The translations under genes and the position numbers were made by a program. The notes under the pieces are model-generated. The model searched no databases and had not been told where the DNA came from. It saw only the letters and a list, made by a program, of their open reading frames with translations. Positions 44,647 through 52,652 of a stretch of DNA of 64,000 nt are shown here, piece by piece; positions within the stretch are counted from its first letter, which is position 1; the number at the start of each line of letters is the position of its first letter. The DNA is from Myxococcales bacterium UBA1238 (GTDB lineage: Bacteria > Myxococcota_A > Bradymonadia > UBA7976 > UBA1532). The stretch spans positions 62,278-126,277 of the forward strand of contig DBWM01000038.1 of NCBI GenBank assembly GCA_002309015.1. Direction: 5' to 3'.

Positions 44647-45770
44647 AGTTTCAGGTGGAGCATCGCTGCCCCGAAACCCATGCGCGGGCGGGCCGTTACT
44701 TTGCGACGCACGGGATGGTCGAGACTCCGATTTTTATGCCCGTGGGCACGGTGGGATCGGTCAAAGCGGTCGATCCCCGCGATTTGGAAGAAGCGGGCGC
44801 GCAAATCATTTTGGGGAATACCTATCATTTGGGCATCAGGCCGGGCATCGATACGCTGATCGCTTTGGGCGGCATGCACGGCATGGCGGACTGGCATCAC
44901 CCGATTCTGACGGATTCGGGCGGTTTTCAGGTGATGTCGCTTGCAAAGATCCGAAAGATCGACGAGCGCGGCGTCCAGTTCCGAAACCATATCAACGGCG
45001 CTCTGCTCGATCTCACCCCTGAGCATTCCATCGAAATTCAGGAAGCGATCGGATCCGACATCTGCATGGTGCTCGATCACCTGGCGCCTTCCACGGCTCC
45101 CCGTGCGGTTCACGAAGCGGCGATGCAGCGGACCACGCGCTGGGCCCTGCGCTGTCTGGCGGCGCATAAGCGCGAAGATCAGGCGCTTTTTGGGATCATC
45201 CAGGGGGGCATCGATCACGAACTTCGGCGCTGGCATGTGGATGAACTCTGCCAGCATCCGTTCGACGGCTTTGGCATTGGCGGTCTGAGTGTGGGCGAAT
45301 CGATCCCGGAAATGTATGCAGCGCTTGAAGTTACGGCGCCCAGAATGCCTGAGGACCGGCCGCGTTACCTGATGGGGGTCGGCACGCCGAACGATTTGGT
45401 GGAAGGCGTCGCGCGCGGGGTCGATATGTTTGACTGCGTGATGCCGACGCGAAATGCGCGAAAAGGCGGGCTTTTTGTGGATGGTGGCCGGCGTCACGTC
45501 AACATCCGCAACGCTTGCTACCGCGATATGCGCGATCCCGTCGATTCTACTTGCGATTGCTATACTTGCCGTCATTTTTCGGCGGGCTATCTGCGGCATC
45601 TGCTCATTGCAAAAGAGCTTTTGGCCTACCGCCTGCTCTCCATTCACAACCTTCGCGTTTACCTGCGGCTGATGGAAACCATTCGCGCCGAGTTGCGTGC
45701 GGGCACATTCGCAAAGTTTTTAGAGGATTGGCGACGCGCGACGGGCTCAAATAGCGCTCTAAATGCATGA
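44637..45770 (+). CDS. tgt: tRNA-guanine transglycosylase
   Basis: Tgt exchanges guanine-34 for preQ1 in tRNAs for Asn, Asp, His and Tyr. The 377-residue barrel contains ILGNTYHLGIRPG, TDSGGFQVMSL with the catalytic-region Asp, IIQGGID, GGLSVGE, VMPTRNARKG and the zinc site CDCYTC with a later His. GGAGGG is well placed before the ATG. It has the normal gene order queA-tgt-yajC-secD-secF. Confidence 0.97.
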   Translation: MDLKFQVEHRCPETHARAGRYFATHGMVETPIFMPVGTVGSVKAVDPRDLEEAGAQIILGNTYHLGIRPGIDTLIALGGMHGMADWHHPILTDSGGFQVMSLAKIRKIDERGVQFRNHINGALLDLTPEHSIEIQEAIGSDICMVLDHLAPSTAPRAVHEAAMQRTTRWALRCLAAHKREDQALFGIIQGGIDHELRRWHVDELCQHPFDGFGIGGLSVGESIPEMYAALEVTAPRMPEDRPRYLMGVGTPNDLVEGVARGVDMFDCVMPTRNARKGGLFVDGGRRHVNIRNACYRDMRDPVDSTCDCYTCRHFSAGYLRHLLIAKELLAYRLLSIHNLRVYLRLMETIRAELRAGTFAKFLEDWRRATGSNSALNA

Positions 45771-45886
45771 TTCTTCAGAAATAAAACGAAAACAGGTCAC
45801 TTCTTATTGATTCAAGGCATGTGATTTGATAAAGGCTCCCGGCTTTGGACTACCCGATGTAGCCCTGTCGGAATAAGGTGGTGTTT

Positions 45887-46225
45887 GTGAACGATCCGCT
45901 TCTTTTAGCCCTGGCTCAAAGTCAGGCTCAACCCAATCAGCCCAGTGCATTGATGAGCATACTGCCGCTGCTCCTCATGTTCGTTATCTTTTATTTTTTG
46001 CTGATTCGACCTCAGCAAAAGCGCCAGCGTGAGCATCGCGAGATGATTGCGCGCCTCAAAAAAGGCGATCGCGTGGTGACGGGTGGAGGATTGATTGGCA
46101 CCATCGCGGCCCTGACCGATCAGGAGCTCGTGCTCGAAGTGAGTGAACATGTCAAGGTGACCGTTTTGCGCGGTCAGGTAACTCCGTATCAGCCGGCGAC
46201 AACTGCCGAAGAAAAAAAGGATTGA
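45887..46225 (+). CDS. yajC: Preprotein translocase accessory subunit YajC
   Basis: This 112-residue protein has one membrane helix (LPLLLMFVIFYFLLIRP) followed by the family motif QQKRQREHREMIARLKKGDRVVTGGG. The GTG at 45887 is chosen because AAGGTGG sits at proper distance before it. In-frame GTGs at 45878 and 45881 fall within that site. YajC binds SecDF and the Sec holocomplex. secD starts four bases later. Confidence 0.92.
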   Translation: MNDPLLLALAQSQAQPNQPSALMSILPLLLMFVIFYFLLIRPQQKRQREHREMIARLKKGDRVVTGGGLIGTIAALTDQELVLEVSEHVKVTVLRGQVTPYQPATTAEEKKD

Positions 46226-46228
46226 TCG

Positions 46229-48127
46229 ATGGACCGTCAGTGGAAATGGCGGACCGTGGTGGCGATCTTGCTCACGGCCCTCTCGGTCTTGATGCTTCTC
46301 CCCACTTTTGTTGGGGTTGAAAATGAAGGCGAAGAAGCGCGGTTACCGAAATGGTATACCAATATTTTCAGCCAGCGTTTGACGCTCGGCTTGGATCTTC
46401 AGGGCGGCGTTCACCTGCAATATAAGGTTGATATTGAAGAGGCTCTCGCGCGTAAAACCTCGCAGCTGGCGGGGAATCTGCAAAATGCATTCCGCGAAGA
46501 GTACAAGATTGATGTCAAAACCAAGGCGGGCACGGGCAAAAAAGGCGTTGAAGAGGTGACGACGCTGACGCTGACCTTCCCCACGCCTGAAGACACCAAC
46601 AAGCTGGATAACGATTTTCTGCGTAAGCAAACCCTTGAATTCATCGTGGCAGGGGTGAGCGAGAATGTGGCTACGCTGGTCATGACCGATGATGCGATCG
46701 AGCAGTTCAGCGAAGGCGCCATTTCGCAGGCCATCGAGACCATCGAGCGCCGTGTCAACGAATTCGGTGTGGCCGAAAGCTCGATTTCAAAGCGCGGCGA
46801 TGGCGACCTGGTGGTTCAGCTTCCGGGCGTCAAGGAGCAGGAATTTGCGGCGGCCAAAGAAAAGCTTTCGCAAACCGGTCAGCTTCATTTCCAAATCGTC
46901 GATCGCCAGGGCCTGCCCGAGTTCTTTGGCAAGGTGATGAAGCGTCAGCCTTCTGCCGACAACTGGCCCACCGACGAAAGCCTGAACCGCGATTCGAAGA
47001 AGACCGAAGAATTAAAGAAGCACGTCACTTACGCGAGCAACAGCAACATTCGCTCCACCAGCCGCGAGATTCTTGAATACATGGTGAAAGGCCAGCTGGA
47101 TCAGGATCACGTGGTGGGTTACGAAGAAATCTTTGTCAATCCGAAGGATAAGCTGCTGACGCCGATCACGACGCTCACAAAGGATCAGGAGCAGCTCCTG
47201 CGCAAAGCGAAGGATTTCTCGCCCGACGCGCCCGTGGTGAAGGCTTACGAGCTGCATTACATGTTCAGCCTGCACGGTATGAGCGGTGAAAACGTTGAGG
47301 ATGCGAACGTCGGTTACGACAGCTTCAACCGTCCTGTGGTGCAGATGCGCTTCAACCAAATCGACGCCGATCGCTTCTACGAGATGACCAAGAAGTTCAC
47401 CCAGGAGCTGATGGCGATCATGATCGACGACGTGGTTTACAGCGCGCCGCGCATCAAGGAACCCATCGGTGGTGGCCGCGTTCAAATCGAGCTCGGAGCC
47501 GCTGGTGCTCAGGCGCAAAAAGAAGCGACCGCACTCGTGGCCGTCCTGAAGTCGGGTGCATTGCAGGCGCCTTTGCGCAAGATTTACGACTCCCAGGTGG
47601 GCGCCACCCTCGGTGAAGACTCCATCGAATCCGGTAAGTTCGCCTGCCTCATCGGCACCGCGCTCGTGGTCGTCTTCATGCTCATCTACTACAAGATGGC
47701 GGGTATCCTGGCGAACGGCGCCTTGCTGCTCAATATCCTCTTTATTTTCGCTGGCTTAACGGCATTCGGTGCCACCTTAACTCTGCCTGGTATTGCCGGT
47801 ATCGTGCTGACCGTCGGTATGGCCGTCGACGCCAACGTGCTCATCTTTGAGCGCATCCGCGAAGAGGTTCAGACGGGTGTGGCCGTGCGCAAAGCCATCG
47901 AGCTCGGTTACGAAAAGGCGCTCTCCTCCATTTTGGATGCAAATATCACCACGTTGATTGCAGCGATCGTGCTCTATCAGTTCGGTTCCGGCCCGATTCG
48001 CGGATTCGCTGTGACGTTGGCCATCGGCATCATCTCCTCGGTGTATACCGCCGTGATCGTGACGCGCCTGGCGTTCCAGTTTATTTACTGCCGAGGTTCA
48101 AAAGAACCTCAGAAGATCAGCATTTGA
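46229..48127 (+). CDS. secD: Protein translocase subunit SecD
   Basis: SecD uses the proton gradient to help pull exported proteins across the inner membrane. The 632-residue protein has one N-terminal helix, the LGLDLQGGVHL motif, a large periplasmic part and a C-terminal five-helix bundle. The bundle starts near GEDSIESGKFA and includes AVDANVLIFERIREE. Length and motif order are normal. Spacing to secF is 12 bases. Confidence 0.97.
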   Translation: MDRQWKWRTVVAILLTALSVLMLLPTFVGVENEGEEARLPKWYTNIFSQRLTLGLDLQGGVHLQYKVDIEEALARKTSQLAGNLQNAFREEYKIDVKTKAGTGKKGVEEVTTLTLTFPTPEDTNKLDNDFLRKQTLEFIVAGVSENVATLVMTDDAIEQFSEGAISQAIETIERRVNEFGVAESSISKRGDGDLVVQLPGVKEQEFAAAKEKLSQTGQLHFQIVDRQGLPEFFGKVMKRQPSADNWPTDESLNRDSKKTEELKKHVTYASNSNIRSTSREILEYMVKGQLDQDHVVGYEEIFVNPKDKLLTPITTLTKDQEQLLRKAKDFSPDAPVVKAYELHYMFSLHGMSGENVEDANVGYDSFNRPVVQMRFNQIDADRFYEMTKKFTQELMAIMIDDVVYSAPRIKEPIGGGRVQIELGAAGAQAQKEATALVAVLKSGALQAPLRKIYDSQVGATLGEDSIESGKFACLIGTALVVVFMLIYYKMAGILANGALLLNILFIFAGLTAFGATLTLPGIAGIVLTVGMAVDANVLIFERIREEVQTGVAVRKAIELGYEKALSSILDANITTLIAAIVLYQFGSGPIRGFAVTLAIGIISSVYTAVIVTRLAFQFIYCRGSKEPQKISI

Positions 48128-48139
48128 GGAGGTGGCGCC

Positions 48140-49300
48140 ATGATGTATCTCATTAAGCCCGGTTTTTATGTCAACCTCATGGGCCAGGCCAAAAAGGTGG
48201 CCGTGATCGCCGGCATCCTCGTGCTCGCTTCCTGGCTGCTGGTGTTTACCAAAGGACTCAACTTCGGCATTGACTTTGCGGGTGGTACCGAGGCCCTGGT
48301 GCAGTTTAAACAAGGGCAGGTTGATGTGGCCGAACTCCGCAAAATTGCAGAAGAAACCGGTCTCGACACGCCTGAGGTCGTCAACTACGGTTTGAGCGAC
48401 GACGGTTCTTACCTGATCCGCAGCCGTTCTCACGGCGTGCTGACCGAAGATGCGAAGGTCAAGATCAAATCTGCGATCGTGGCCGAAATGGGCGAGCCCA
48501 GCCTTTGGGACGATTCCGATGAGACCGGCGAAGAAATCCGCGTTCAATACAAAGAAAATAAAGATAAAGAAAAGTTCGTCGAGATTTTAAAGAATCTGGG
48601 CTTCAACGAAGCGGCCGTTTCGACGCAATCGGAGGGCACAAACCCCGTCCTGCTGCTCAACCTCGGTGGCGTAAAGGCGCAAATTAACAAGGATTTAAAG
48701 GCCAAGTACGGCGAAAAATACATCGGCATCGTCCGTCTGGAATCGGTCGGTTCGGCGGTGGGTCAGCAGCTGCGCAACCAGGGGATTTTGGCCGTTCTTT
48801 ACGCCATGATCGCCATTCTGGTTTACGTCGGCCTGCGGTTTGATTTGCGTTATGCGCCCGGCGCTGTGGTCGCCCTGTTCCACGATGTCTCTCTGCCTCT
48901 CGGCGTCTTCTGCATCTTTAACGTGCAGTTCGACCTCACGGTGGTCGCCGCTTTGCTCGCCATCGTCGGTTACTCGCTGAACGACACCATCGTCATTTAC
49001 GACCGCATCCGCGAGATGCTGAAGCTCGGTGAAGGCAAGGATTTGGCCGACACGATCAACCGCTCGCTTTGCCAGACCCTCACGCGTACGGCGATCACCT
49101 CGATCACCACGTTCCTTGCGGTCATCGCGCTCTTTGTGTGGGGCGGCGGTTCGCTGCACGGCTTCTCGCTCACGATGCTGCTCGGTATCGTTTTTGGTAC
49201 TTTCTCCTCTCTTTACATTGCCAGCCCTGCAGTTCTGGTGATGGATGGTATCCTCAAAAAGCGGCATGACGCGGCCAAAGCTGCGGCTGAGCATGCTTGA
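48140..49300 (+). CDS. secF: Protein translocase subunit SecF
   Basis: The 386-residue partner of SecD has FGIDFAGGTE near residue 45, GSAVGQQL, and a C-terminal bundle with YSLNDTIVIYDRIREML. GAGGAGG lies well placed before the ATG-ATG start. It is somewhat longer than E. coli SecF because of an insert in the periplasmic domain rich in charged residues (KENKDKEKF). Confidence 0.97.
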   Translation: MMYLIKPGFYVNLMGQAKKVAVIAGILVLASWLLVFTKGLNFGIDFAGGTEALVQFKQGQVDVAELRKIAEETGLDTPEVVNYGLSDDGSYLIRSRSHGVLTEDAKVKIKSAIVAEMGEPSLWDDSDETGEEIRVQYKENKDKEKFVEILKNLGFNEAAVSTQSEGTNPVLLLNLGGVKAQINKDLKAKYGEKYIGIVRLESVGSAVGQQLRNQGILAVLYAMIAILVYVGLRFDLRYAPGAVVALFHDVSLPLGVFCIFNVQFDLTVVAALLAIVGYSLNDTIVIYDRIREMLKLGEGKDLADTINRSLCQTLTRTAITSITTFLAVIALFVWGGGSLHGFSLTMLLGIVFGTFSSLYIASPAVLVMDGILKKRHDAAKAAAEHA

Positions 49301-51024
49301 GGCTTCCTTTGCCTGCCCATCGGATCGAGTGGCGTCTCGCCCAGGTTGATCCCCTTCTCGTAGAATCCCTTTCAAATTCGCTGCAGTTGCCGCCCCTCCT
49401 GTCGCATCTTCTGGTTGCGCGGGGGGTGACCAGCCCGGAAGAGGCGGAGCGCTTTTTGAGCCTCTCTTTGCAGGAAATGCCCGATCCCGCGCTGATGGCC
49501 GACATCGATCTGGCTGCGAAACGCCTGATTCAGGCCGCGCAACATGGCGAAATAATTGCGATTTATGGCGATTACGATGTGGATGGGATCACGAGCACCG
49601 CGCTCTTGTCGCTGTTTCTGCGCGAGGCCTTTGGGGTCACACCTCTGCAAAAAATTCCGCATCGATTGAAGGATGGCTATGGCCTGACCTGCGATCACGT
49701 GCGGCAGATGGTGGAGCAAAAGGTGCAGCTTCTGGTCACCGTCGACAACGGTTCGTCTTCGGTGGAGGAAGCGAAACTCGCCCGCGAGCTGGGCCTCGAC
49801 GTGATCGTGATCGATCATCATCAAATCAGCGAGCCGGAACCCGATGTGGTCGCGCATCTGAATCCTCACCGAAAGGCTTGCCAGTACCCCTGCAAGGATT
49901 TGGCAGCGGTGGGGGTGGTCTTCACACTGATCTCGCAAGTGCGCAGGATCCTTAAAGATTCTGGAGACTCACGCCTGGCTCAGTTGCGGCTTGCGCGCTA
50001 TCTGGATTTGGTGGCGCTGGGCACTGTGGCCGATGTGGCGCCGCTTCGCGGTTGGAATCGCACGCTGGTGCGCTATGGCTTGCTCGAGATGCGCCGTTCC
50101 CCGCGTTGTGGGTTGCTGGCGCTGTTTCAGACGGCCAAACTGACGCCTGCCCAGGTGACCGCTCACGATTTGGGTTTTCGCCTGGCACCGCGTTTGAATG
50201 CCGCCGGTCGTTTGGGCGATGCCGCGTTGGGGCTCGAGCTGATTTTATGCGAGGATCCGGCTCAGGCGCATCGACTGGCTTTGCAGCTCGAAGCTTTAAA
50301 TCAGGAACGCAAGGCCATCGAACATCGCGTGATGGCTCAGGCAGTCTCTTTCATCGAGTCCGATGAGTCCAAAAAATCATTGTCGGCGCTGGTGTTAGCA
50401 AATTCGGAATGGCATTTCGGTGTGCTCGGCATCGTGGCTTCAAGGCTGGTCGAACGCTTTGGTCGTCCGGCCGTTTTGCTTTCGGAGCAAGGTGGGATTT
50501 GGAAGGGAAGCGCCCGAAGCGTGACCGGTTTCGATATGAAACAGGCGCTCGATCGCTGCTCGGATCTCCTGGTGCGTTACGGCGGTCACAGCGGTGCGGC
50601 GGGGCTCTCTATTGAGAAGCAAAATTTCGCTCAATTTGAAACCGATTTTTGTAAAATTACACAAGAAGCGAATCTTTCGGCTGATTTTTGCGAAACGCGC
50701 GACATCGATGCGGATGTCGCGTTGTCGGCGCTTTCTTTTGCGGATGTGGAAGCGTTCGAGCGGCTGGAGCCTTGTGGATCCTGCAATCCGGCTCCGGTAT
50801 TGAGAGCTCTGCGTGCGCGGGGGCAAGGGCAGGTCAAAAACGAGCATTTGTTTATAAAATTCGATATTTGCGATGCTCAGGCTCGGGCGGTCGCCTGGGG
50901 GCAGGCCGAAAAACTCGCCTGGCTTTCTTACCCGGTGGACGTGATTTTTACCCCCAGAATCGAATCCTGGGGCGGTCAGTCTCGCGTCGTTTTTGATGTT
51001 TTGGATTTGGAGCCTTCGCAATGA
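49297..51024 (+). CDS. recJ: Single-stranded-DNA exonuclease RecJ
   Basis: RecJ degrades single-stranded DNA 5' to 3' in recombination and mismatch repair. The 575 residues contain the DHH motifs GDYDVDGITS, VDNGSS and VIDHHQ, then SARSV-type and GGHSGAAG (DHHA1) motifs. The TTG start at 49297 overlaps the secF stop. Another TTG at 49309 is possible, so the exact start is uncertain. Confidence 0.95.
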   Translation: MRLPLPAHRIEWRLAQVDPLLVESLSNSLQLPPLLSHLLVARGVTSPEEAERFLSLSLQEMPDPALMADIDLAAKRLIQAAQHGEIIAIYGDYDVDGITSTALLSLFLREAFGVTPLQKIPHRLKDGYGLTCDHVRQMVEQKVQLLVTVDNGSSSVEEAKLARELGLDVIVIDHHQISEPEPDVVAHLNPHRKACQYPCKDLAAVGVVFTLISQVRRILKDSGDSRLAQLRLARYLDLVALGTVADVAPLRGWNRTLVRYGLLEMRRSPRCGLLALFQTAKLTPAQVTAHDLGFRLAPRLNAAGRLGDAALGLELILCEDPAQAHRLALQLEALNQERKAIEHRVMAQAVSFIESDESKKSLSALVLANSEWHFGVLGIVASRLVERFGRPAVLLSEQGGIWKGSARSVTGFDMKQALDRCSDLLVRYGGHSGAAGLSIEKQNFAQFETDFCKITQEANLSADFCETRDIDADVALSALSFADVEAFERLEPCGSCNPAPVLRALRARGQGQVKNEHLFIKFDICDAQARAVAWGQAEKLAWLSYPVDVIFTPRIESWGGQSRVVFDVLDLEPSQ

Positions 51025-51269
51025 GCCGCAGGGAACGCGTTCGCGCCACAAATTTAGTGCCCAGGGCCAATCCTAAGCGCGACGGCATTTTTTTGATTCT
51101 GGCGGCCATCGCGTTGGCGGGACTGCTGGCTTACAAGATGCATATGGGCGAAAAGACGGCTCATTTTATGGAGTGGCTGGCGCCCAGCGAGACGTTGCCT
51201 CAAACGGCGCTGGATTCGGACGCAGGCCGAGAGAATCGTACGGAAGAGGAAAAAGATGTCGAGAATTAA
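51021..51269 (+). CDS. Small single-pass membrane protein
   Basis: This 82-residue product has a basic N-terminus, one membrane helix at about residues 23-40 (GIFLILAAIALAGLLAY) and an acidic tail, so it is probably anchored N-in. It overlaps recJ (ATGA) and then trmB by 14 bases, which supports real translation. No family is recognised. Confidence 0.65.
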   Translation: MSRRERVRATNLVPRANPKRDGIFLILAAIALAGLLAYKMHMGEKTAHFMEWLAPSETLPQTALDSDAGRENRTEEEKDVEN

Positions 51270-51939
51270 GAGTTTTGGACCGGAAGTGCCGCCGTTACCT
51301 GAAAATGCCTGGGTTTGCCTGAATCACCGCTTTTTTGGTTCAGACGAGATCGGCGGTCATTGCGTGGTGCCTAAGCTGGAGGCTTTGCCGGTCAACTGGA
51401 CCGAAATCTTTGGCCGCGATGCGCCGAAAACCCTGGAGGTGGGCTTTAACCGGGGCGTCTTTTTGCAAGAGCTCGCCGAGCGCTGGCCCGATTGCGATCA
51501 CGTGGGGATCGAAATCCGACGCCGCTTTGCCTGGCATCTGGTCAACGAGATCGGATCGAAGAAAAAACAAAGTAATATCAGGGTGTTATGGGCTGATGCG
51601 AAGAACGTGGTGCAAACGATTTTTGCGCCCGAATCCCTGAGTCACATGTTCATCACCTTCCCCGATCCCTGGTGGAAAGCGCGCCATGCCAAGCGCCGCC
51701 TGGTCGATTTGGACTTTGCCCGAAACATCGTGTCGATGCTCAAAAAAGAGGGTCGCGTTTGGGTGAAATCCGATGTGCCTGCGATTTCGGAAGAAATTTC
51801 GGCGGCTTTGACGGCCTGCCCCGAATTGAAGGGCCCCATTCCCTTTGCTCAGGATGACTTGCCGCTCACTTACAGGGAGCGCCGCTGTCTGACTCAGAAT
51901 CTCGAAATCTATCGGTTTTATTACGAAAAAACGGTGTAA
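51256..51939 (+). CDS. trmB: tRNA (guanine-N7)-methyltransferase
   Basis: TrmB methylates G46 in the variable loop of tRNAs using SAM. The 227-residue protein has a slightly altered SAM motif LEVGFNRGVFLQELA, GIEIRRRF and the diagnostic FPDPWWKARHAKRRL. The C-terminal TYRERRCLTQNLEIYRF is somewhat different from the usual TxYE block. An N-terminal extension of ~40 residues includes CLNHRFFG. GAGGAAAAAG precedes the ATG. Confidence 0.9.
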   Translation: MSRIKSFGPEVPPLPENAWVCLNHRFFGSDEIGGHCVVPKLEALPVNWTEIFGRDAPKTLEVGFNRGVFLQELAERWPDCDHVGIEIRRRFAWHLVNEIGSKKKQSNIRVLWADAKNVVQTIFAPESLSHMFITFPDPWWKARHAKRRLVDLDFARNIVSMLKKEGRVWVKSDVPAISEEISAALTACPELKGPIPFAQDDLPLTYRERRCLTQNLEIYRFYYEKTV

Positions 51940-51942
51940 TTG

Positions 51943-52074
51943 GTGAAAACCGCGTCCGCTTTTGCTCCATCTGGCGGCCCGCTGAGTGCAGAAATGAATT
52001 TATGGCCGGCGATGGCTTTTGGCGCGTTGACAACCTTGTTCTATACGTTTAAAGTGACGCACCATCCGAATTGA
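51943..52074 (+). CDS. Possible 43-residue membrane miniprotein
   Basis: A GTG at 51943 opens a frame that ends at 52074, 12 bases before the dksA-like gene. The product has a potential membrane helix (LWPAMAFGALTTLFYTF) and a short basic tail. The gene direction and tight fit suit a small operon member. The ribosome site is weak and an internal ATG (at 51994) is also possible. Confidence 0.35.
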   Translation: MKTASAFAPSGGPLSAEMNLWPAMAFGALTTLFYTFKVTHHPN

Positions 52075-52086
52075 GGGGATTTAAAA

Positions 52087-52506
52087 ATGGACAGAGACTT
52101 GATCGATAACGATGAGCCCCCGAAGGAAGTCCTCGATAAGGAAGCCGAAAAATTTCGGCAATTGTTGTTGCGTGAAAAAAACAAACTTTTAAAAAACGCT
52201 CAACGAACCTTAACGGAAGATATGACCATCGATCAGGACGACTTGCCTGACGAGATGGATTTATCGGCTGCGGATTACAACCAATCGCTGACTTTTCGTT
52301 TGCGCGGGCGTGAGCGCTTGCTGATGAATAAGATCGAGTCTGCTTTGCAACGCCTGGATTCGGATGAGTTTTTCTGGTGCCAAAACTGTGGCGATTTTAT
52401 TGGGCTCAAACGCCTGGAAGCGCGTCCGGTCACTACGCTTTGCATCCGCTGCAAAGAACGGGAAGAGCGCCACGAAACGGTGCATTCGGAGACTCGCGGT
52501 CGCTAA
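52087..52506 (+). CDS. DksA/TraR-family zinc-finger regulator
   Basis: This 139-residue protein has an N-terminal coiled coil with DQDDLPDEMDLSA (the DxxDxA-type tip) and a four-Cys zinc finger (CQNC ... CIRC). It matches DksA, which binds the RNA polymerase secondary channel with ppGpp and controls stringent-response promoters. Length is close to E. coli DksA. GAGGGGAT precedes the ATG. A strong terminator follows. Confidence 0.9.
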   Translation: MDRDLIDNDEPPKEVLDKEAEKFRQLLLREKNKLLKNAQRTLTEDMTIDQDDLPDEMDLSAADYNQSLTFRLRGRERLLMNKIESALQRLDSDEFFWCQNCGDFIGLKRLEARPVTTLCIRCKEREERHETVHSETRGR

Positions 52507-52532
52507 CTGCTGAATCTTAAAGTGATTTTCTT

Positions 52533-52566
52533 AAAAAGCCTCAGCCGGATGACTGAGGCTTTTTTG
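52533..52566 (+). terminator. Intrinsic terminator after the dksA-like gene
   Basis: AAAAAGCCTCAG pairs with CTGAGGCTTTTTT around an 8-base loop. The A and T tracts make it potentially two-way. It follows the stop by 27 bases. Confidence 0.9.
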
Positions 52567-52604
52567 TTTGAGGCGCCGGGGTTTGAAGTTTCAAGGCGCA
52601 AATA

Positions 52605-52636
52605 CAAAAAAGGCCCGGATGAACCGAGCCTTTTTG
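52605..52636 (-). terminator. Intrinsic terminator of the four-domain DsbA-like gene
   Basis: On the minus strand AAAAAGGCTCGG pairs with CCGGGCCTTTTTT (one mismatch) around a short loop. It lies 17 bases after the stop of the gene that ends at 52653. It can also work on the plus strand. Confidence 0.85.
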
Positions 52637-52652
52637 AGGAAGCGAAACGGAA

